The translations under genes were made by a program, and so were the position numbers. The notes under the pieces were generated by a model. It was not told the DNA's origin. It did no database searches and saw only the letters and a list, made by a program, of their open reading frames with translations. From JAGXFP01 sp039714535 (GTDB lineage Bacteria; Desulfobacterota; Desulfobulbia; Desulfobulbales; JAGXFP01): a stretch of 64,000 nt of DNA. The DNA lies in NCBI GenBank assembly GCA_039714535.1, contig JBDLJC010000012.1:1-64000 (forward strand), read 5' to 3'. Below, piece by piece: positions 44,244 through 53,447 of the stretch (position 1 is its first letter; every line of letters starts with the position of its first letter).

Positions 44244-46469
44244 ATGGGTTTTAGAGATATTTCATGCAAATTAACTTTTTTCCTGACGCTGGTATTGCTG
44301 GCAGGTTGTGCTGATCTCGGCGGGGATAAGGGCCGTAGCGAGTTCGACCTGGGCCGCATCAGCGCCGAGATTGAAAGGCCAGACGCTTCGTCAGCGCCTC
44401 TTGATGGCGGTGCTGAAGATGAAGGTTCACTCGCAGAGGAAGACCTTAAGGTTGTTCCGGTTCAGGACATCAACACCGCTATAAACGGCAGTAACCCCTA
44501 TCTGGGCGGAATCAAGAAAAGTCCGCAGTCTTTCGGAGCCGGTAAGATGGTACCGGGGGAAGGAGTGTTGCTTAACTTTGATAATGCCGACATCTACGAA
44601 GTTATTCAGGTAATCGCAGAGATATTGGACATCAGCTACATAATTGATCCCCAGGTAAAGGGGGTGGTTAATATTCGTTCCGGTAAGAAAATCCCTATGG
44701 CGCAGCTAGAGGCGGTTTTTAGGAAACTGCTGAATATCAACGGCTTGGACATCAGGAGTGAGGGCGAATACAATTATATCTATATGACCAAAAAACCGGG
44801 TTCTCATCTAATATTTGGCCCGGAAACGATCAGTAAATTAAAAGATTCATCTGATTTCATTATCCAGGTGATCCCGGTAATGCATCTGGCGGCGGCTGAA
44901 GCGCAAAAAATGTTGGAACCTTATACCTCGGAGCAGGGCCGCATTGAAATTCTTGATAATTCCAACACCCTGTTTGTCACTGACTATGAGAGCAAGGTCG
45001 TAGATATAATGATGATCTTGGCGCGGCTCGATGTTTCGCCGCTGGCCTCGCTTAAGGTCAGGTTGGTCAGGGTCGAGAGGTCTCCGCTTTTTGATCTTCG
45101 AGATGAGTTAAACGATATATTAGGGGCTTTGCAGGTTAACAAGAGTGGGCATGACGGCGTAACCGTCCTGGCCCTGGAGCGGGCGAATTCATTGTTGCTG
45201 GTCAGTAATAATCAGGAGCTTCTGGACAGTGCTACGCGTTGGATTACGGAACTGGATGAGGTGCCGACCGAAGGGCGTGATAACATTTATATCTATAATG
45301 TCAGAAATTCAGTCGCCTCTGAACTGGCCGGGTTGGTCACTGAACTTGTTGGCGGGCAGGCAAGCGCAGTTCTAAGATCAGGCGCAACTGCAGACAAAAA
45401 AGCTGCGGATAAAACTTCAGCGGCCGACAGCGCCACTGCCACAGCAAAACCGAAAACTGAGTCAAAAGCCAAGAAAACAGGTGCGACAGCGAGCAGTAAA
45501 TCTGATGGCGGCGCGGGGTTGCATTGGGCCGGTGAGCCAGCCCTAATACCGGATGACAGCCGCAATATAATACTGTTGCGGGCTCTGCCTGCAGACTATA
45601 GCCGCTTGGTCAAGCTGTTGGAAAGCCTTGATAATATGCCGCGTCAGGTCCTGATTGAAGTAATGGTCGCTGAGGTGGCGTTGACTGACAGGTGGGAATT
45701 GGGGGTTGAGTGGTCTCTACACCAGCAAGGTGTGCTCGATGGCAGGGCTTATCAAAACCGCCTGACCAGTAATCTGTCGTCCATTGCCAACGGCAGCACA
45801 GCGGAGCCCATTAACCATGGCGGGTTGATTGACACTGCCGCGGGCCTTACCTATAGTGTTCTGAATTCCGCCGGGGAGGCGGCCGGCATTATTAATGCCA
45901 TTGCGGATGATACTGAAGTTTCAATCCTGTCTTCGCCGCAGATTATGGTCCTTAATAACGAAACGGCCACGGTCAATGTCGGTGAACAGGTACCGATCGT
46001 GACCAGTCAGACCGGCGATATAGGCACTTCAAATCTCAACCAGACCATCCAGTACAAAGATACCGGGGTAATTCTCACGGTGACCCCGAAGATAAATTAT
46101 GATGGCATTATTATTCTTGATATCAACCAGCAGGTCAGCTCGGCCGGCACAGCAGCTTTGGGTGGCCAAGAGTCTCTGGTAATATCCAATCGCGAATTAA
46201 CCACCAAACTGGCCGTCCGGGACGGGCAGACCATTTTCATGGGTGGTCTGATTTCGACCAATGTCGATATTGTTGAAAACGGGGTGCCCCTTCTGAAGGA
46301 TATCCCACTGCTGGGTTGGTTTTTTAAATACCAGAAAGAAGAGAAAAAGAAGAAGGAGTTATTGGTGATGATCACCCCGTATGTCATTGAATCCGAGGAT
46401 GTGCTCAGTCAATACGTGGAGAGTTTCAAGGCTCATATGCAGGAATTTCGGGATAAATTGAGGAAATAG
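44244..46469 (+). CDS. gspD: Type II secretion secretin GspD (lipoprotein)
   Basis: The 741-residue protein has a lipobox LLAGC (Cys22), then the N0 domain (VLLNFDNADIYEVIQVI, PQVKGVVNI), N1-N3 domains, and the secretin barrel with VAEVALTDRWELGVEWS, the VNVGEQVPIVT motif and GVPLLKDIPLLGWFF. A low-complexity Ala/Lys/Ser insert (about residues 385-430) lies in the last N domain. GspD forms the outer-membrane pore. Being a lipoprotein it may reach the outer membrane without a separate pilotin. It follows the GspC-like gene by 21 nt. Confidence 0.94.
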   Translation: MGFRDISCKLTFFLTLVLLAGCADLGGDKGRSEFDLGRISAEIERPDASSAPLDGGAEDEGSLAEEDLKVVPVQDINTAINGSNPYLGGIKKSPQSFGAGKMVPGEGVLLNFDNADIYEVIQVIAEILDISYIIDPQVKGVVNIRSGKKIPMAQLEAVFRKLLNINGLDIRSEGEYNYIYMTKKPGSHLIFGPETISKLKDSSDFIIQVIPVMHLAAAEAQKMLEPYTSEQGRIEILDNSNTLFVTDYESKVVDIMMILARLDVSPLASLKVRLVRVERSPLFDLRDELNDILGALQVNKSGHDGVTVLALERANSLLLVSNNQELLDSATRWITELDEVPTEGRDNIYIYNVRNSVASELAGLVTELVGGQASAVLRSGATADKKAADKTSAADSATATAKPKTESKAKKTGATASSKSDGGAGLHWAGEPALIPDDSRNIILLRALPADYSRLVKLLESLDNMPRQVLIEVMVAEVALTDRWELGVEWSLHQQGVLDGRAYQNRLTSNLSSIANGSTAEPINHGGLIDTAAGLTYSVLNSAGEAAGIINAIADDTEVSILSSPQIMVLNNETATVNVGEQVPIVTSQTGDIGTSNLNQTIQYKDTGVILTVTPKINYDGIIILDINQQVSSAGTAALGGQESLVISNRELTTKLAVRDGQTIFMGGLISTNVDIVENGVPLLKDIPLLGWFFKYQKEEKKKKELLVMITPYVIESEDVLSQYVESFKAHMQEFRDKLRK

Positions 46470-46475
46470 GCCGCG

Positions 46476-46808
46476 ATGAGACAACTGTTTATTGACGATC
46501 TTTCCCGGGAGGAACGGGATAATATTGAGGGCTACCTGAAGAGAACTTTGAAACCTTCGCTGGTCAAGGACATGTTCTGGCTGGCCTTGCCCGATGACCT
46601 ACTCGGCGAGGCCCAGCAGGGCCACGGTGATTGCGGGCCTTTTTATTTCGGGGTGGAGTTGGGCAAGGATATGGTTTCTTTTGAGTTGTTGGTGCGGAGC
46701 GAGACGAACCTGCACTGTTCTTGTATAAGTTATGCCAGCAAAGCCCAACGTGATTTTCTCTTTGGTTTTGTTGATCGTTTGGTGGATGAAGAAAAGATCA
46801 GGGCGTAA
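46476..46808 (+). CDS. Small conserved-looking protein at the end of the T2SS operon, unknown function
   Basis: The 110-residue protein starts 6 nt after gspD and has no signal peptide or membrane segment. It contains an N-terminal amphipathic stretch (LSREERDNIEGYLKRTL), a GPFYFGVELGKDMVSFELLVRS core with alternating hydrophobic pattern, and a Cys-Ser-Cys near the end. I do not recognise a family. Its place before the terminator suggests co-expression with the secretion system; role unknown. Confidence 0.65.
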   Translation: MRQLFIDDLSREERDNIEGYLKRTLKPSLVKDMFWLALPDDLLGEAQQGHGDCGPFYFGVELGKDMVSFELLVRSETNLHCSCISYASKAQRDFLFGFVDRLVDEEKIRA

Positions 46809-46873
46809 GGCTCTTGTGATTTAAGGCAATACCGGCAACTTTCTAGGCATTGTTTTTCCCCGGATTTGGATAT

Positions 46874-46914
46874 AAAAAAAGGCCCGCTCCTCAAAGAGGA
46901 GCGGGCCTTTTTAA
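46874..46914. terminator. Strong bidirectional terminator
   Basis: A-run, then GGCCCGCTCCT pairs with AGGAGCGGGCC around a short CAAAG loop, then a T run. The A and T tracts on the two sides allow termination in both directions. It ends the T2SS operon (plus) and the convergent sulfur-relay operon (minus). Confidence 0.92.
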
Positions 46915-46948
46915 TTTAAGCATTTAGATTTGCTTAAGTTAAGTCTGT

Positions 46949-47122
46949 TTACCACCAGCAGATGGTCTGGTCGGCAGTAAAGATCTTGTCTACCAGTGCA
47001 TCGTAATCCGGACTGTCAACATTAAGGTCAAAGCTATCGGCGTCCCGGTCTCTGGAGACGATTTCAACCAGTTTCTTGACGGTTTCATCCGGCTCTGAAC
47101 GATATACATTTAATACTTTCAT
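46949..47122 (-). CDS. 57-residue protein ending in Cys-Trp-Trp, sulfur-relay operon, unknown function
   Basis: The frame runs from ATG 47122, preceded by GGAGAGATAACA (a strong ribosome site), to TAA at 46949. It encodes 57 residues beginning MKVLNVYRSEPDE and ending ICWW, with only one Cys (residue 55). The composition is acidic. The start of the sequence and the position behind two DsrE-family genes suggest that it is a DsrH/TusB-like third subunit shortened to one half, but a named family is not recognised. The operon order is tusA, dsrE-like, dsrE-like, this gene. Confidence 0.75.
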   Translation of the reverse strand: MKVLNVYRSEPDETVKKLVEIVSRDRDADSFDLNVDSPDYDALVDKIFTADQTICWW

Positions 47123-47145
47123 TGTTATCTCTCCTGATGAAATCT

Positions 47146-47448
47146 TTATTTGACGCCGTAAGGGATGACAACGGTCATGTCACGGAGTTTTTCACCCAGC
47201 TCTTCAATGGTGATTGGTTCAAGACCGTTTGCTTCGCATACTGCTGGTTCAACGGCATAAATCTCGCCTTCCATATCGCGCAGCATTTCGATGCTTTCCT
47301 GGTTGTTTTCATCCAGTTTTTCCAGGCCGCCATCGACGACAACCCCGTATGCGTACATATTTTCAACGGCCAGGCCAAGAGCGGAACGCATACCGTCTGT
47401 GGCATAACCCTTGTTTCTATACATGAAACAGACTTTTTTATATTCCAT
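47146..47448 (-). CDS. DsrE family protein (sulfur relay), second
   Basis: The 100-residue alpha/beta protein has MEYKKVCFMYRNKGYA at the N terminus and PAVCEANGLE (Cys71), the position of the persulfide-carrying Cys of DsrE/TusD. The ending GVK is short. Family members accept sulfur from TusA and pass it on in DsrEFH/TusBCD-type relays. A ribosome site of AAGGGGTTAAAAA type lies before ATG 47448. Twelve nt separate it from the upstream gene stop. Confidence 0.82.
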   Translation of the reverse strand: MEYKKVCFMYRNKGYATDGMRSALGLAVENMYAYGVVVDGGLEKLDENNQESIEMLRDMEGEIYAVEPAVCEANGLEPITIEELGEKLRDMTVVIPYGVK

Positions 47449-47459
47449 TTTTTAACCCC

Positions 47460-47774
47460 TTATAAGCTGATGTAACAGTCGTAGTCTTCGATTATGGCGC
47501 CATGCTGAGCCTGGGTGGCCATCTCTTTCGAGGTCAGGCCGGCTGGAACATCGTCCCGGTCAAAACCCATCTTCTGATAGCTGTCAACGCAGATGGAGCA
47601 TTCGTCAGCCAGCTCGCAGAGGGCCGGGAACTCCGGTAACTTGGAATTGCGGGTTCCTTCCCAGGTAAAGAAAACCTTGACCTTGGAACCCTTGGCCTTG
47701 GCAGCTTTGGCTATTCCCATTGCGTGCCGGAAGTTATCGGGGTTGGTTACAAAAATACCTAAACTCTTCGCCAT
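47460..47774 (-). CDS. DsrE family protein (sulfur relay), first
   Basis: ATG 47774 has GGAGG six bases upstream, giving 104 residues beginning MAKSLGIFVT. The fold pattern is a DsrE-like alpha/beta domain: AMGIAKAAKAKGSKVKVFF, then four Cys at 53, 59, 62 and 100, of which Cys53 or Cys62 may carry sulfur. Differing from the other DsrE protein, it lacks the single-Cys VC pattern. It may bind metal or form an alternative relay. Confidence 0.8.
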   Translation of the reverse strand: MAKSLGIFVTNPDNFRHAMGIAKAAKAKGSKVKVFFTWEGTRNSKLPEFPALCELADECSICVDSYQKMGFDRDDVPAGLTSKEMATQAQHGAIIEDYDCYISL

Positions 47775-47890
47775 TTTTTCCTCCAATGAAAAAAGCGGTG
47801 GCGCATCGCCGATTTATAAGACGGTGCGCCAAGAATCCACAGTCGAAAATAACACTTTCGACGGGTAAGAAGTGGTCTGTTAAATTAAAC

Positions 47891-48148
47891 TTAGCCCTTT
47901 TTGATAAAGAAACGGAAGAAACCTGAATCTTCAATCTCGCCCATAAATTCGTGGCCTGATCTTTCAGCCCAACCGGGCAGGTCGTTGCGTGAGCCAGGAT
48001 CGGTACCGAGAATCTCAAGGATCTGGCCTGCTTCGATCTTGCCGATTTCTTTTTTGGTCCGTAACAATGGCATCGGGCAACTCAGGCCTTTGGTGTCCAG
48101 GCTGTGATCTGCTTTAATGTCGGCTGGGGCAAGCTTTATGTCACTCAT
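47891..48148 (-). CDS. tusA: TusA/SirA family sulfurtransferase
   Basis: The 85-residue protein has the diagnostic DTKGLSCPMPLLRTKKEI motif, with Cys24 as the persulfide carrier (CPxP). TusA proteins receive sulfur from rhodaneses or desulfurases and hand it to DsrE-type proteins or molybdenum-cofactor and tRNA-thiolation pathways. ATG 48148 is preceded by GGAGG. The divergent YedE-type importer gene (48587) shares the intergenic region, as in many tsuA-tusA pairs. Confidence 0.93.
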   Translation of the reverse strand: MSDIKLAPADIKADHSLDTKGLSCPMPLLRTKKEIGKIEAGQILEILGTDPGSRNDLPGWAERSGHEFMGEIEDSGFFRFFIKKG

Positions 48149-48586
48149 TTTATCCTCCTACGTACAATTTTTTATTACCGGCAACCAAGCGTCGACTGTT
48201 TAAGGGTCGTTGATTTGATTAACCGGAATTGAGAACCGGATCACAATGATAAAAAAAAATTTCTACCAAGATTAAGGGTGGCTGTCAAGGTTAAATGAAT
48301 GATTGTTCATAACCGCTGTTTGAGAACAATAAGCTGTAAAGCATTGTCGCAAAAGCAATGTTGGTACAGGGTGTAATGGAGGTGGCTGTTACTTTGTGGT
48401 AGATGCTGCCCTTGATGCTTGACAAATCTTATGACCATGGAGTAAAGGAAAAGGTTAGATCCTGCAAATTTTCCGGTCTGGAATTTGTGGAAAATCGAAA
48501 TTTTGCGAGATCTCTTGTCAAGATCAAGAGTTAATTGGGTTCATAGTTGCAATATTAAATTTCACAAAGAAGCAGGAGGGAAATTG
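48149..48586. other. Divergent 438-bp intergenic region with a palindrome
   Basis: This gap between tusA (minus) and the importer (plus) has no coding frame. ATTGTTC (48302-48308) and GAACAAT (48324-48330) form an inverted repeat with a 15-nt spacer, a possible operator for a dimeric regulator. A TTGACA box at 48419-48424 could be a -35 element, but the matching -10 is poor. Confidence 0.4.
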
Positions 48587-49828
48587 ATGAGTGAAGGAAA
48601 CTTGTTGGGTAAAAAGTTCAAAGAACTTTACAAGGCCATGTGCCAAGACGAATGGAATCCTTATATAGTCGGGATCTTGGTCGCCTTTTTCAGCGTGTTG
48701 ATTTTGGCTTGGATGCGTCCCTGGGGTGCGGTTGGGGCGATCCGGAATTGGGGTGATTGGATCATCTATGGTCTGGGCCTGAACCCGTTTGAAATGTTTG
48801 AAGATGGAGAGGCCCCCAGGCATTTCCTGAAAAATTCCGGCTCAATAATTGGCGTCGGTTTTATTGCGGGCGCTTTTTTATCGGCCACCCTTGGCAATCA
48901 GTTTGCTCTCCGCATTCCGCCGTTCCGTGAGTTTGCCAAAGCGGTTATTGCCGGGGTTCTTATGGGGGTGGGCGCCGCCCTGGCCGGTGGTTGTAATGTC
49001 GGTGGGTTTTATAATGCCATCGGCAACCTTTCCGCCTCTGGTTTTGCCATGATGCTCGGCCTGGTTCTTGGTGCGGTCGCCGGTCTTAAGGCCCTTTACT
49101 GGGAGATGGAGCACGTTTCATGGGGCAGTGGCGGCTCCAAGACTATTGAGTTTCCTTTTGCCCTGCAAGTTATCTTCGGCCTGCTGGCCCTGGGTGGCAT
49201 TTTATGCGGAGCCTATAACTATGCCGGCAGTGAAGGCGATTATATGGCCAAGATGGGCGGTATTCTTCTCATCGCTGCTGCCCTTGGTTATGCCATGCAG
49301 AGGGGGCGTTGGTGTATGATCCAGGGTTTTCGGGAGCCCCATATGACCGGCGATTGTACTCTCGCCAAATCTGTGGCCTTAAGCGTCCTGCTCTGCGCTG
49401 TCGGTATTGCGGTTATCAAGGCGGCCGGTCTGCAAGCCACAGAGCATTACGTCCGTGGTACTTTTGGTTGGGGCGGTGTGGTTGGCGGCTTCCTCTTTGG
49501 GCTTGGGGCGATGTTCGCCGGCGGTTGCGGCACCGGCACCCTGTGGCGGGTTGGCGAAGGCCAGATCAAACTGTGGCTGGTGGTGCCTTTCTTCGGCATT
49601 TCCAACTCGTTGATGACCGCCTGGTTCAAGGTAACCGATGTTGAGGGTAAGGAAGATTGGCTCGAAGAGGGTATCACTAATTCCGGTAAGCTCGGTGAAT
49701 TTGTCTATATGCCTGATACCTTTCTTGGCTATGGCGGGACCCTGATCCTGATTACTCTGGCGATGGCGGCTTGGTATTTGGTCGTTAAATGGAACGAAGA
49801 TTCCAATAAGCTGATTTTACCGATGTGA
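48587..49828 (+). CDS. YeeE/YedE family sulfur (thiosulfate-type) importer
   Basis: ATG 48587 is supported by GGAGGGAAATTG; 413 residues. The polytopic protein repeats the YeeE half-unit with the conserved Cys motifs GGCNVGG (Cys136), RGRWCM (Cys243) and GGCGTGT (Cys314), corresponding to the three Cys that relay thiosulfate in Spirochaeta TsuA. It should import thiosulfate or sulfide for delivery to TusA, whose gene lies divergently. Neighbours are the TusA/DsrE relay. Selenium transport is another possibility for this family. Confidence 0.9.
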   Translation: MSEGNLLGKKFKELYKAMCQDEWNPYIVGILVAFFSVLILAWMRPWGAVGAIRNWGDWIIYGLGLNPFEMFEDGEAPRHFLKNSGSIIGVGFIAGAFLSATLGNQFALRIPPFREFAKAVIAGVLMGVGAALAGGCNVGGFYNAIGNLSASGFAMMLGLVLGAVAGLKALYWEMEHVSWGSGGSKTIEFPFALQVIFGLLALGGILCGAYNYAGSEGDYMAKMGGILLIAAALGYAMQRGRWCMIQGFREPHMTGDCTLAKSVALSVLLCAVGIAVIKAAGLQATEHYVRGTFGWGGVVGGFLFGLGAMFAGGCGTGTLWRVGEGQIKLWLVVPFFGISNSLMTAWFKVTDVEGKEDWLEEGITNSGKLGEFVYMPDTFLGYGGTLILITLAMAAWYLVVKWNEDSNKLILPM

Positions 49829-49875
49829 TTTGTTCTTAAGCGGATTAGTGTCTCCCGGTTTGAGGACCGGTTGAT

Positions 49876-49915
49876 AACAAACGCACTTAAGGTCTTGGCC
49901 TTAAGTGCGTTTGTT
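49876..49915. terminator. Perfect 17-bp hairpin after the importer gene
   Basis: AACAAACGCACTTAAGG pairs completely with CCTTAAGTGCGTTTGTT over a six-base TCTTGG loop. There is no long T run beyond the stem, so efficiency is uncertain. It lies 48 nt after the stop and before the kinase gene. Confidence 0.6.
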
Positions 49916-50013
49916 CGTTGTAGGGCGAAAAACAATTTGACTGGGGGCCAGTTAAAGTCCTAGTCTATGTACAAGCTTTTGTTTTTTCTTTCAAAGAAAT
50001 CCTCTGGTGCAAA

Positions 50014-51963
50014 ATGCCCGAATCTTCTTTCGGTTACAATCGACGTGTCTCCCTGCCTACGGCTGAGTTGCTTTTCCCTGGTGAAAAAATTTATATCATT
50101 GATGATGATCCGGGGATCAGGACACCCTTAAAGATTTTCCTGGAAGACCATGGGCTGGCGGTGGTGGAGGCTGGCCGGGCGGAAGAGTTTCTGGTCCAAC
50201 TTAAAAAAAATGATGCCGCTCTGGTTCTGCTTGATATCGGTCTGCCGGACATTGACGGGAAAACTTTGTTGCCGCAGATTGTGGAAGGTCATCCCGATGT
50301 GGCGGTTATCATGCTGACCGGCGTTGCCGATCTCAAGGTGGCGATTGAATGTATTCGGGAGGGGGCGGATGATTACCTTGCCAAGCCAGTCCAGTTCGAT
50401 GAAATTCTTGTGGTCGTAAAAAAGGCCCTTGAGAAAAGGCGTCTGATCCTGGAAAATCGGATGTACCACGAAGATCTGGAAAAGGCCCATTTCCGGATCA
50501 ATGTCCTCCACCAGCTTTCCGTCAAGATGAACACCGCCTATCTGAGCACGATCGAGGTGGACGAGATTCTCCAGGCTGTTCTGGTCGGGATTACTGCCAA
50601 TGAAGGTTTACGCTTCAATCGGGCTTTTCTGGCCATGTTTGATGATGATAATCAGTATTTATGTGGCAAAATGGCCATTGGTCCGAACGGTCGGGCTGAT
50701 GCGGGTCGAATCTGGGAAGATCTTCAGCGTAGGGACATGAATTTTATGGATATTGTCCATGAATTCAGAGACACATTCAGGAATGAGGATAGCGAGGTAA
50801 ATCGAATTGTTGGGCTACTGGAAATTGCGGTTTCTGATCAACATAACATTCTTATAAAAGCTGCTCGTGAGCGGCGGAGTATTCTGGTGTCAAGAGGGAA
50901 TGGCTGTGTGCCGGTCTCTTTAGAGCGGCGGTCTCGTGAAAGTTTGCTGGGAGACAAAAGCTGGCCGATGGCGGTTGAGCGGCGAGATAAGCTTGGCGAG
51001 GAACCACTCTCGGTACCCAAGGAACTTATTGAAATTTTGCAGGTGGATGAATTTGTGGTTGTCCCTTTGTTCTCTCCCAGCCGTTCTTTCGGGGTGATTA
51101 TTGCCGATAATTTTGTTACCGGTCAGCCGATAATCGAGGATCATATATATTCCCTGGAGGGGTTCGCCAGCCAGGCAAGTCTGGCTGTTGAACACAGCCA
51201 TCTCTATCAGGACCAGGAGAAGAAAATTGCGGAGTTGGAAGCGTTGACCGAGGAGCTTGACAAGAGCAAAAATCTGCTGGTTGAGGCTGAGCGGTTTTCC
51301 GCCCTTGGACAGATGTCCGCCCAGTTGGTCCACTCTATCAGAAATCCTATTACCTCCATCGGCGGCATGGCCAGGATTCTTACCAGAAAATCCGCGACAG
51401 AGGAGCAGAAAAAATTTCTTGGGGTGATCAGCAAGGAAACCTCGCGTCTTGACAAGGTGCTTGAAGATCTCAATAATTATGCCGAGCAGTCCCAGGAGAT
51501 AAATCCGGAGCCGATTATCCTGTGTGAGATGCTTCGCAAAACCATCATGCTGCTGCAGCCGGAATTGACCAGGCAGGAGATCAGTTGGGATATTGAGTGT
51601 AATGACCATGATATGCAGATAGATGCTGACCCTAAATATCTGCGGCAGATGTTTTTGCATCTACTCAGAAATGGTGTTGAAGCGATGCCGACCGGTGGGC
51701 AGCTGGAGCTATTGGTAGATCGAGATGAAGAGTGGATTCATATTGCGGTGAGGGATTCCGGGATCGGGATGCCGGAAGATGCCCTGGATAAGGCCAAGGA
51801 TCCATTTTTTACCACCAAGACTTACGGGACCGGGATGGGTCTCACCATGGTGGAAAATGTCCTTAAGAGCCACGGCGGTAATTTTGCAATGCACAAACGT
51901 GATTCCGGGGGCTTGGAAGTTATGGTCAATCTGCCCATTTCCCGGTTGATAAGCCCCGCCTGA
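50014..51963 (+). CDS. Hybrid REC-GAF-histidine kinase
   Basis: The 649-residue soluble protein starts with a receiver domain (IIDDDPGIRTPLK, phospho-acceptor Asp74 in LLDIGLPDIDG, then KPVQ), followed by a coiled linker, a GAF-like domain (about 170-400), and a HisKA/HATPase_c unit with His440 (QLVHSIRNPITSIGG), N-box Asn553 and G boxes DSGIGMP and TYGTGMGLTMVE. No membrane segment exists, so it senses a cytoplasmic or phosphorelay signal through its N-terminal receiver. No partner regulator lies adjacent. The ligand is unknown. Confidence 0.9.
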   Translation: MPESSFGYNRRVSLPTAELLFPGEKIYIIDDDPGIRTPLKIFLEDHGLAVVEAGRAEEFLVQLKKNDAALVLLDIGLPDIDGKTLLPQIVEGHPDVAVIMLTGVADLKVAIECIREGADDYLAKPVQFDEILVVVKKALEKRRLILENRMYHEDLEKAHFRINVLHQLSVKMNTAYLSTIEVDEILQAVLVGITANEGLRFNRAFLAMFDDDNQYLCGKMAIGPNGRADAGRIWEDLQRRDMNFMDIVHEFRDTFRNEDSEVNRIVGLLEIAVSDQHNILIKAARERRSILVSRGNGCVPVSLERRSRESLLGDKSWPMAVERRDKLGEEPLSVPKELIEILQVDEFVVVPLFSPSRSFGVIIADNFVTGQPIIEDHIYSLEGFASQASLAVEHSHLYQDQEKKIAELEALTEELDKSKNLLVEAERFSALGQMSAQLVHSIRNPITSIGGMARILTRKSATEEQKKFLGVISKETSRLDKVLEDLNNYAEQSQEINPEPIILCEMLRKTIMLLQPELTRQEISWDIECNDHDMQIDADPKYLRQMFLHLLRNGVEAMPTGGQLELLVDRDEEWIHIAVRDSGIGMPEDALDKAKDPFFTTKTYGTGMGLTMVENVLKSHGGNFAMHKRDSGGLEVMVNLPISRLISPA

Positions 51964-52001
51964 GATTCCCTCAAGGTGTGGTACGGCAAGCCTCAATATG
52001 G

Positions 52002-53447
52002 CTAACCATCCTGTCCGTGGTTTTTGCTCTTTTTCCGCACCTGGTATTCGATAGTTCTCCCCCGTCCCCATGATAACAGCGCGCCCAAAAATCCGAGCAT
52101 TGCCGCTATTTGCAAAGCCCCTTTGAAGGCTGTTGTGAACTGAGCCGTATTTGCAGGCCGGAAATCCTTCATATCAAGTCCTCCGGTTTGGCTTGAGAAG
52201 ATAATCGTGAAGAGAAGAGTGGCCAGGGCAATGCCCAGCAGCATCCCCAAGTTTCTGGAGGTAGCCAGTAGAGCGGCGGCGCAACCGGTCCGGCGGGCTA
52301 TGGTGGCACCCAGAACGGCGGCGCTGTTAGGCGAAAGAAACAGGGCTTGGCCGCCGCCGATCAGGGCCAAACGAATGGCAATGGCAGAAATGGAGGTGTC
52401 GACAGTAGTCGTCGACAACAGGAGAACGGCGACGGCGGAGATAATTAAGCCAGTGGTGGCAATAAGCCTTTTCTCAAAATGATCTGCCAACCAGCCGGCC
52501 AGAGGAGCCAACAGCATTATGGCGGCGGGAAGAGCCATCATGACCAGGCCGGTCATGGATGGCGCTAGCCCCCGTAAACGGTCAAGATAAAAGGGGGTCA
52601 ACATGATGGCTGCAAACAAGGTGGTAAATGACAACACACCGCTGACAATGCCCATGCCGAAATAACGGGATTTGAAAAGTTCCAAAGGCAGCAGGGGATG
52701 AGGGTTGCGCTTCTCAATAAAGATGAAGAATGACATTAGGCTGCCACCTAACATGAATAAAAGCATCGTGGTTGTGGGCGACCATCTTGATTCAGTGATA
52801 TGGGTCAGGGTGACGGTGATGAGAAACAAAGCTGTTGCCCACGTTACGGCGCCGGCCCAGTCAATGGCGCCGTCGCTGTCCGGTTTGCTCATCGGGATGA
52901 ATTTGCCAGCAAGGACGGAAAAGATCAGACCAATCGGCACCGTAATGAAGAACATGGAGCGCCAGGAGAAATACTCGATCAAGAAACCGCCCAGAGAAGG
53001 GCCGGACATAAGGCCCAGCGAGACTGCCACCCCAATCAGGCCCATGGTGCGGCCCAGTTGCTCGCGGGGGAAACTATCCTTAACAATGGCAGGGCCGGTG
53101 GCCATCAGCATTGCCGCCCCAATAGCCTGGCTGAAACGGGAAACAATCAGCAGGAAAAGGGTTGGGGAAGTGGTGCAGGCCAGTGAACCCAGGGCAAAGA
53201 TCAGCATCCCAGCCCCATAGATCCGGCCCCGGCCGAAACGGTCGCCTAAATGGCCCCAGAAAAGCAGGGTGGAAGTGATGGTTAACAGGTAGATCAGCAC
53301 GACCCATTCAGTGGCAGCCATCGGGCTGTGAAAGTCTTTCATGATGGTTGGCAGGGCGATATTGACCATACTGCTATCGAGGGTGGACATGAAGACCCCG
53401 GTCGCCACGATCATGAATTTCTGCCATTTGTTTGCGTATTGGTTCAA
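52002..53447 (-). CDS. MFS transporter, DHA2 (EmrB/QacA-like) exporter
   Basis: This 481-residue protein has fourteen predicted membrane helices, the motif A GHLGDRFGRGRIY and, early, FMSTLDSSMVNIALPTI, the motif D1 of DHA2 14-TM drug exporters. The start is TTG 53447, with an ATG at 53414 as alternative. It may export toxic amphiphiles or fatty acids. No adjacent membrane fusion protein (EmrA) or regulator exists. Confidence 0.85.
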   Translation of the reverse strand: MNQYANKWQKFMIVATGVFMSTLDSSMVNIALPTIMKDFHSPMAATEWVVLIYLLTITSTLLFWGHLGDRFGRGRIYGAGMLIFALGSLACTTSPTLFLLIVSRFSQAIGAAMLMATGPAIVKDSFPREQLGRTMGLIGVAVSLGLMSGPSLGGFLIEYFSWRSMFFITVPIGLIFSVLAGKFIPMSKPDSDGAIDWAGAVTWATALFLITVTLTHITESRWSPTTTMLLFMLGGSLMSFFIFIEKRNPHPLLPLELFKSRYFGMGIVSGVLSFTTLFAAIMLTPFYLDRLRGLAPSMTGLVMMALPAAIMLLAPLAGWLADHFEKRLIATTGLIISAVAVLLLSTTTVDTSISAIAIRLALIGGGQALFLSPNSAAVLGATIARRTGCAAALLATSRNLGMLLGIALATLLFTIIFSSQTGGLDMKDFRPANTAQFTTAFKGALQIAAMLGFLGALLSWGRGRTIEYQVRKKSKNHGQDG

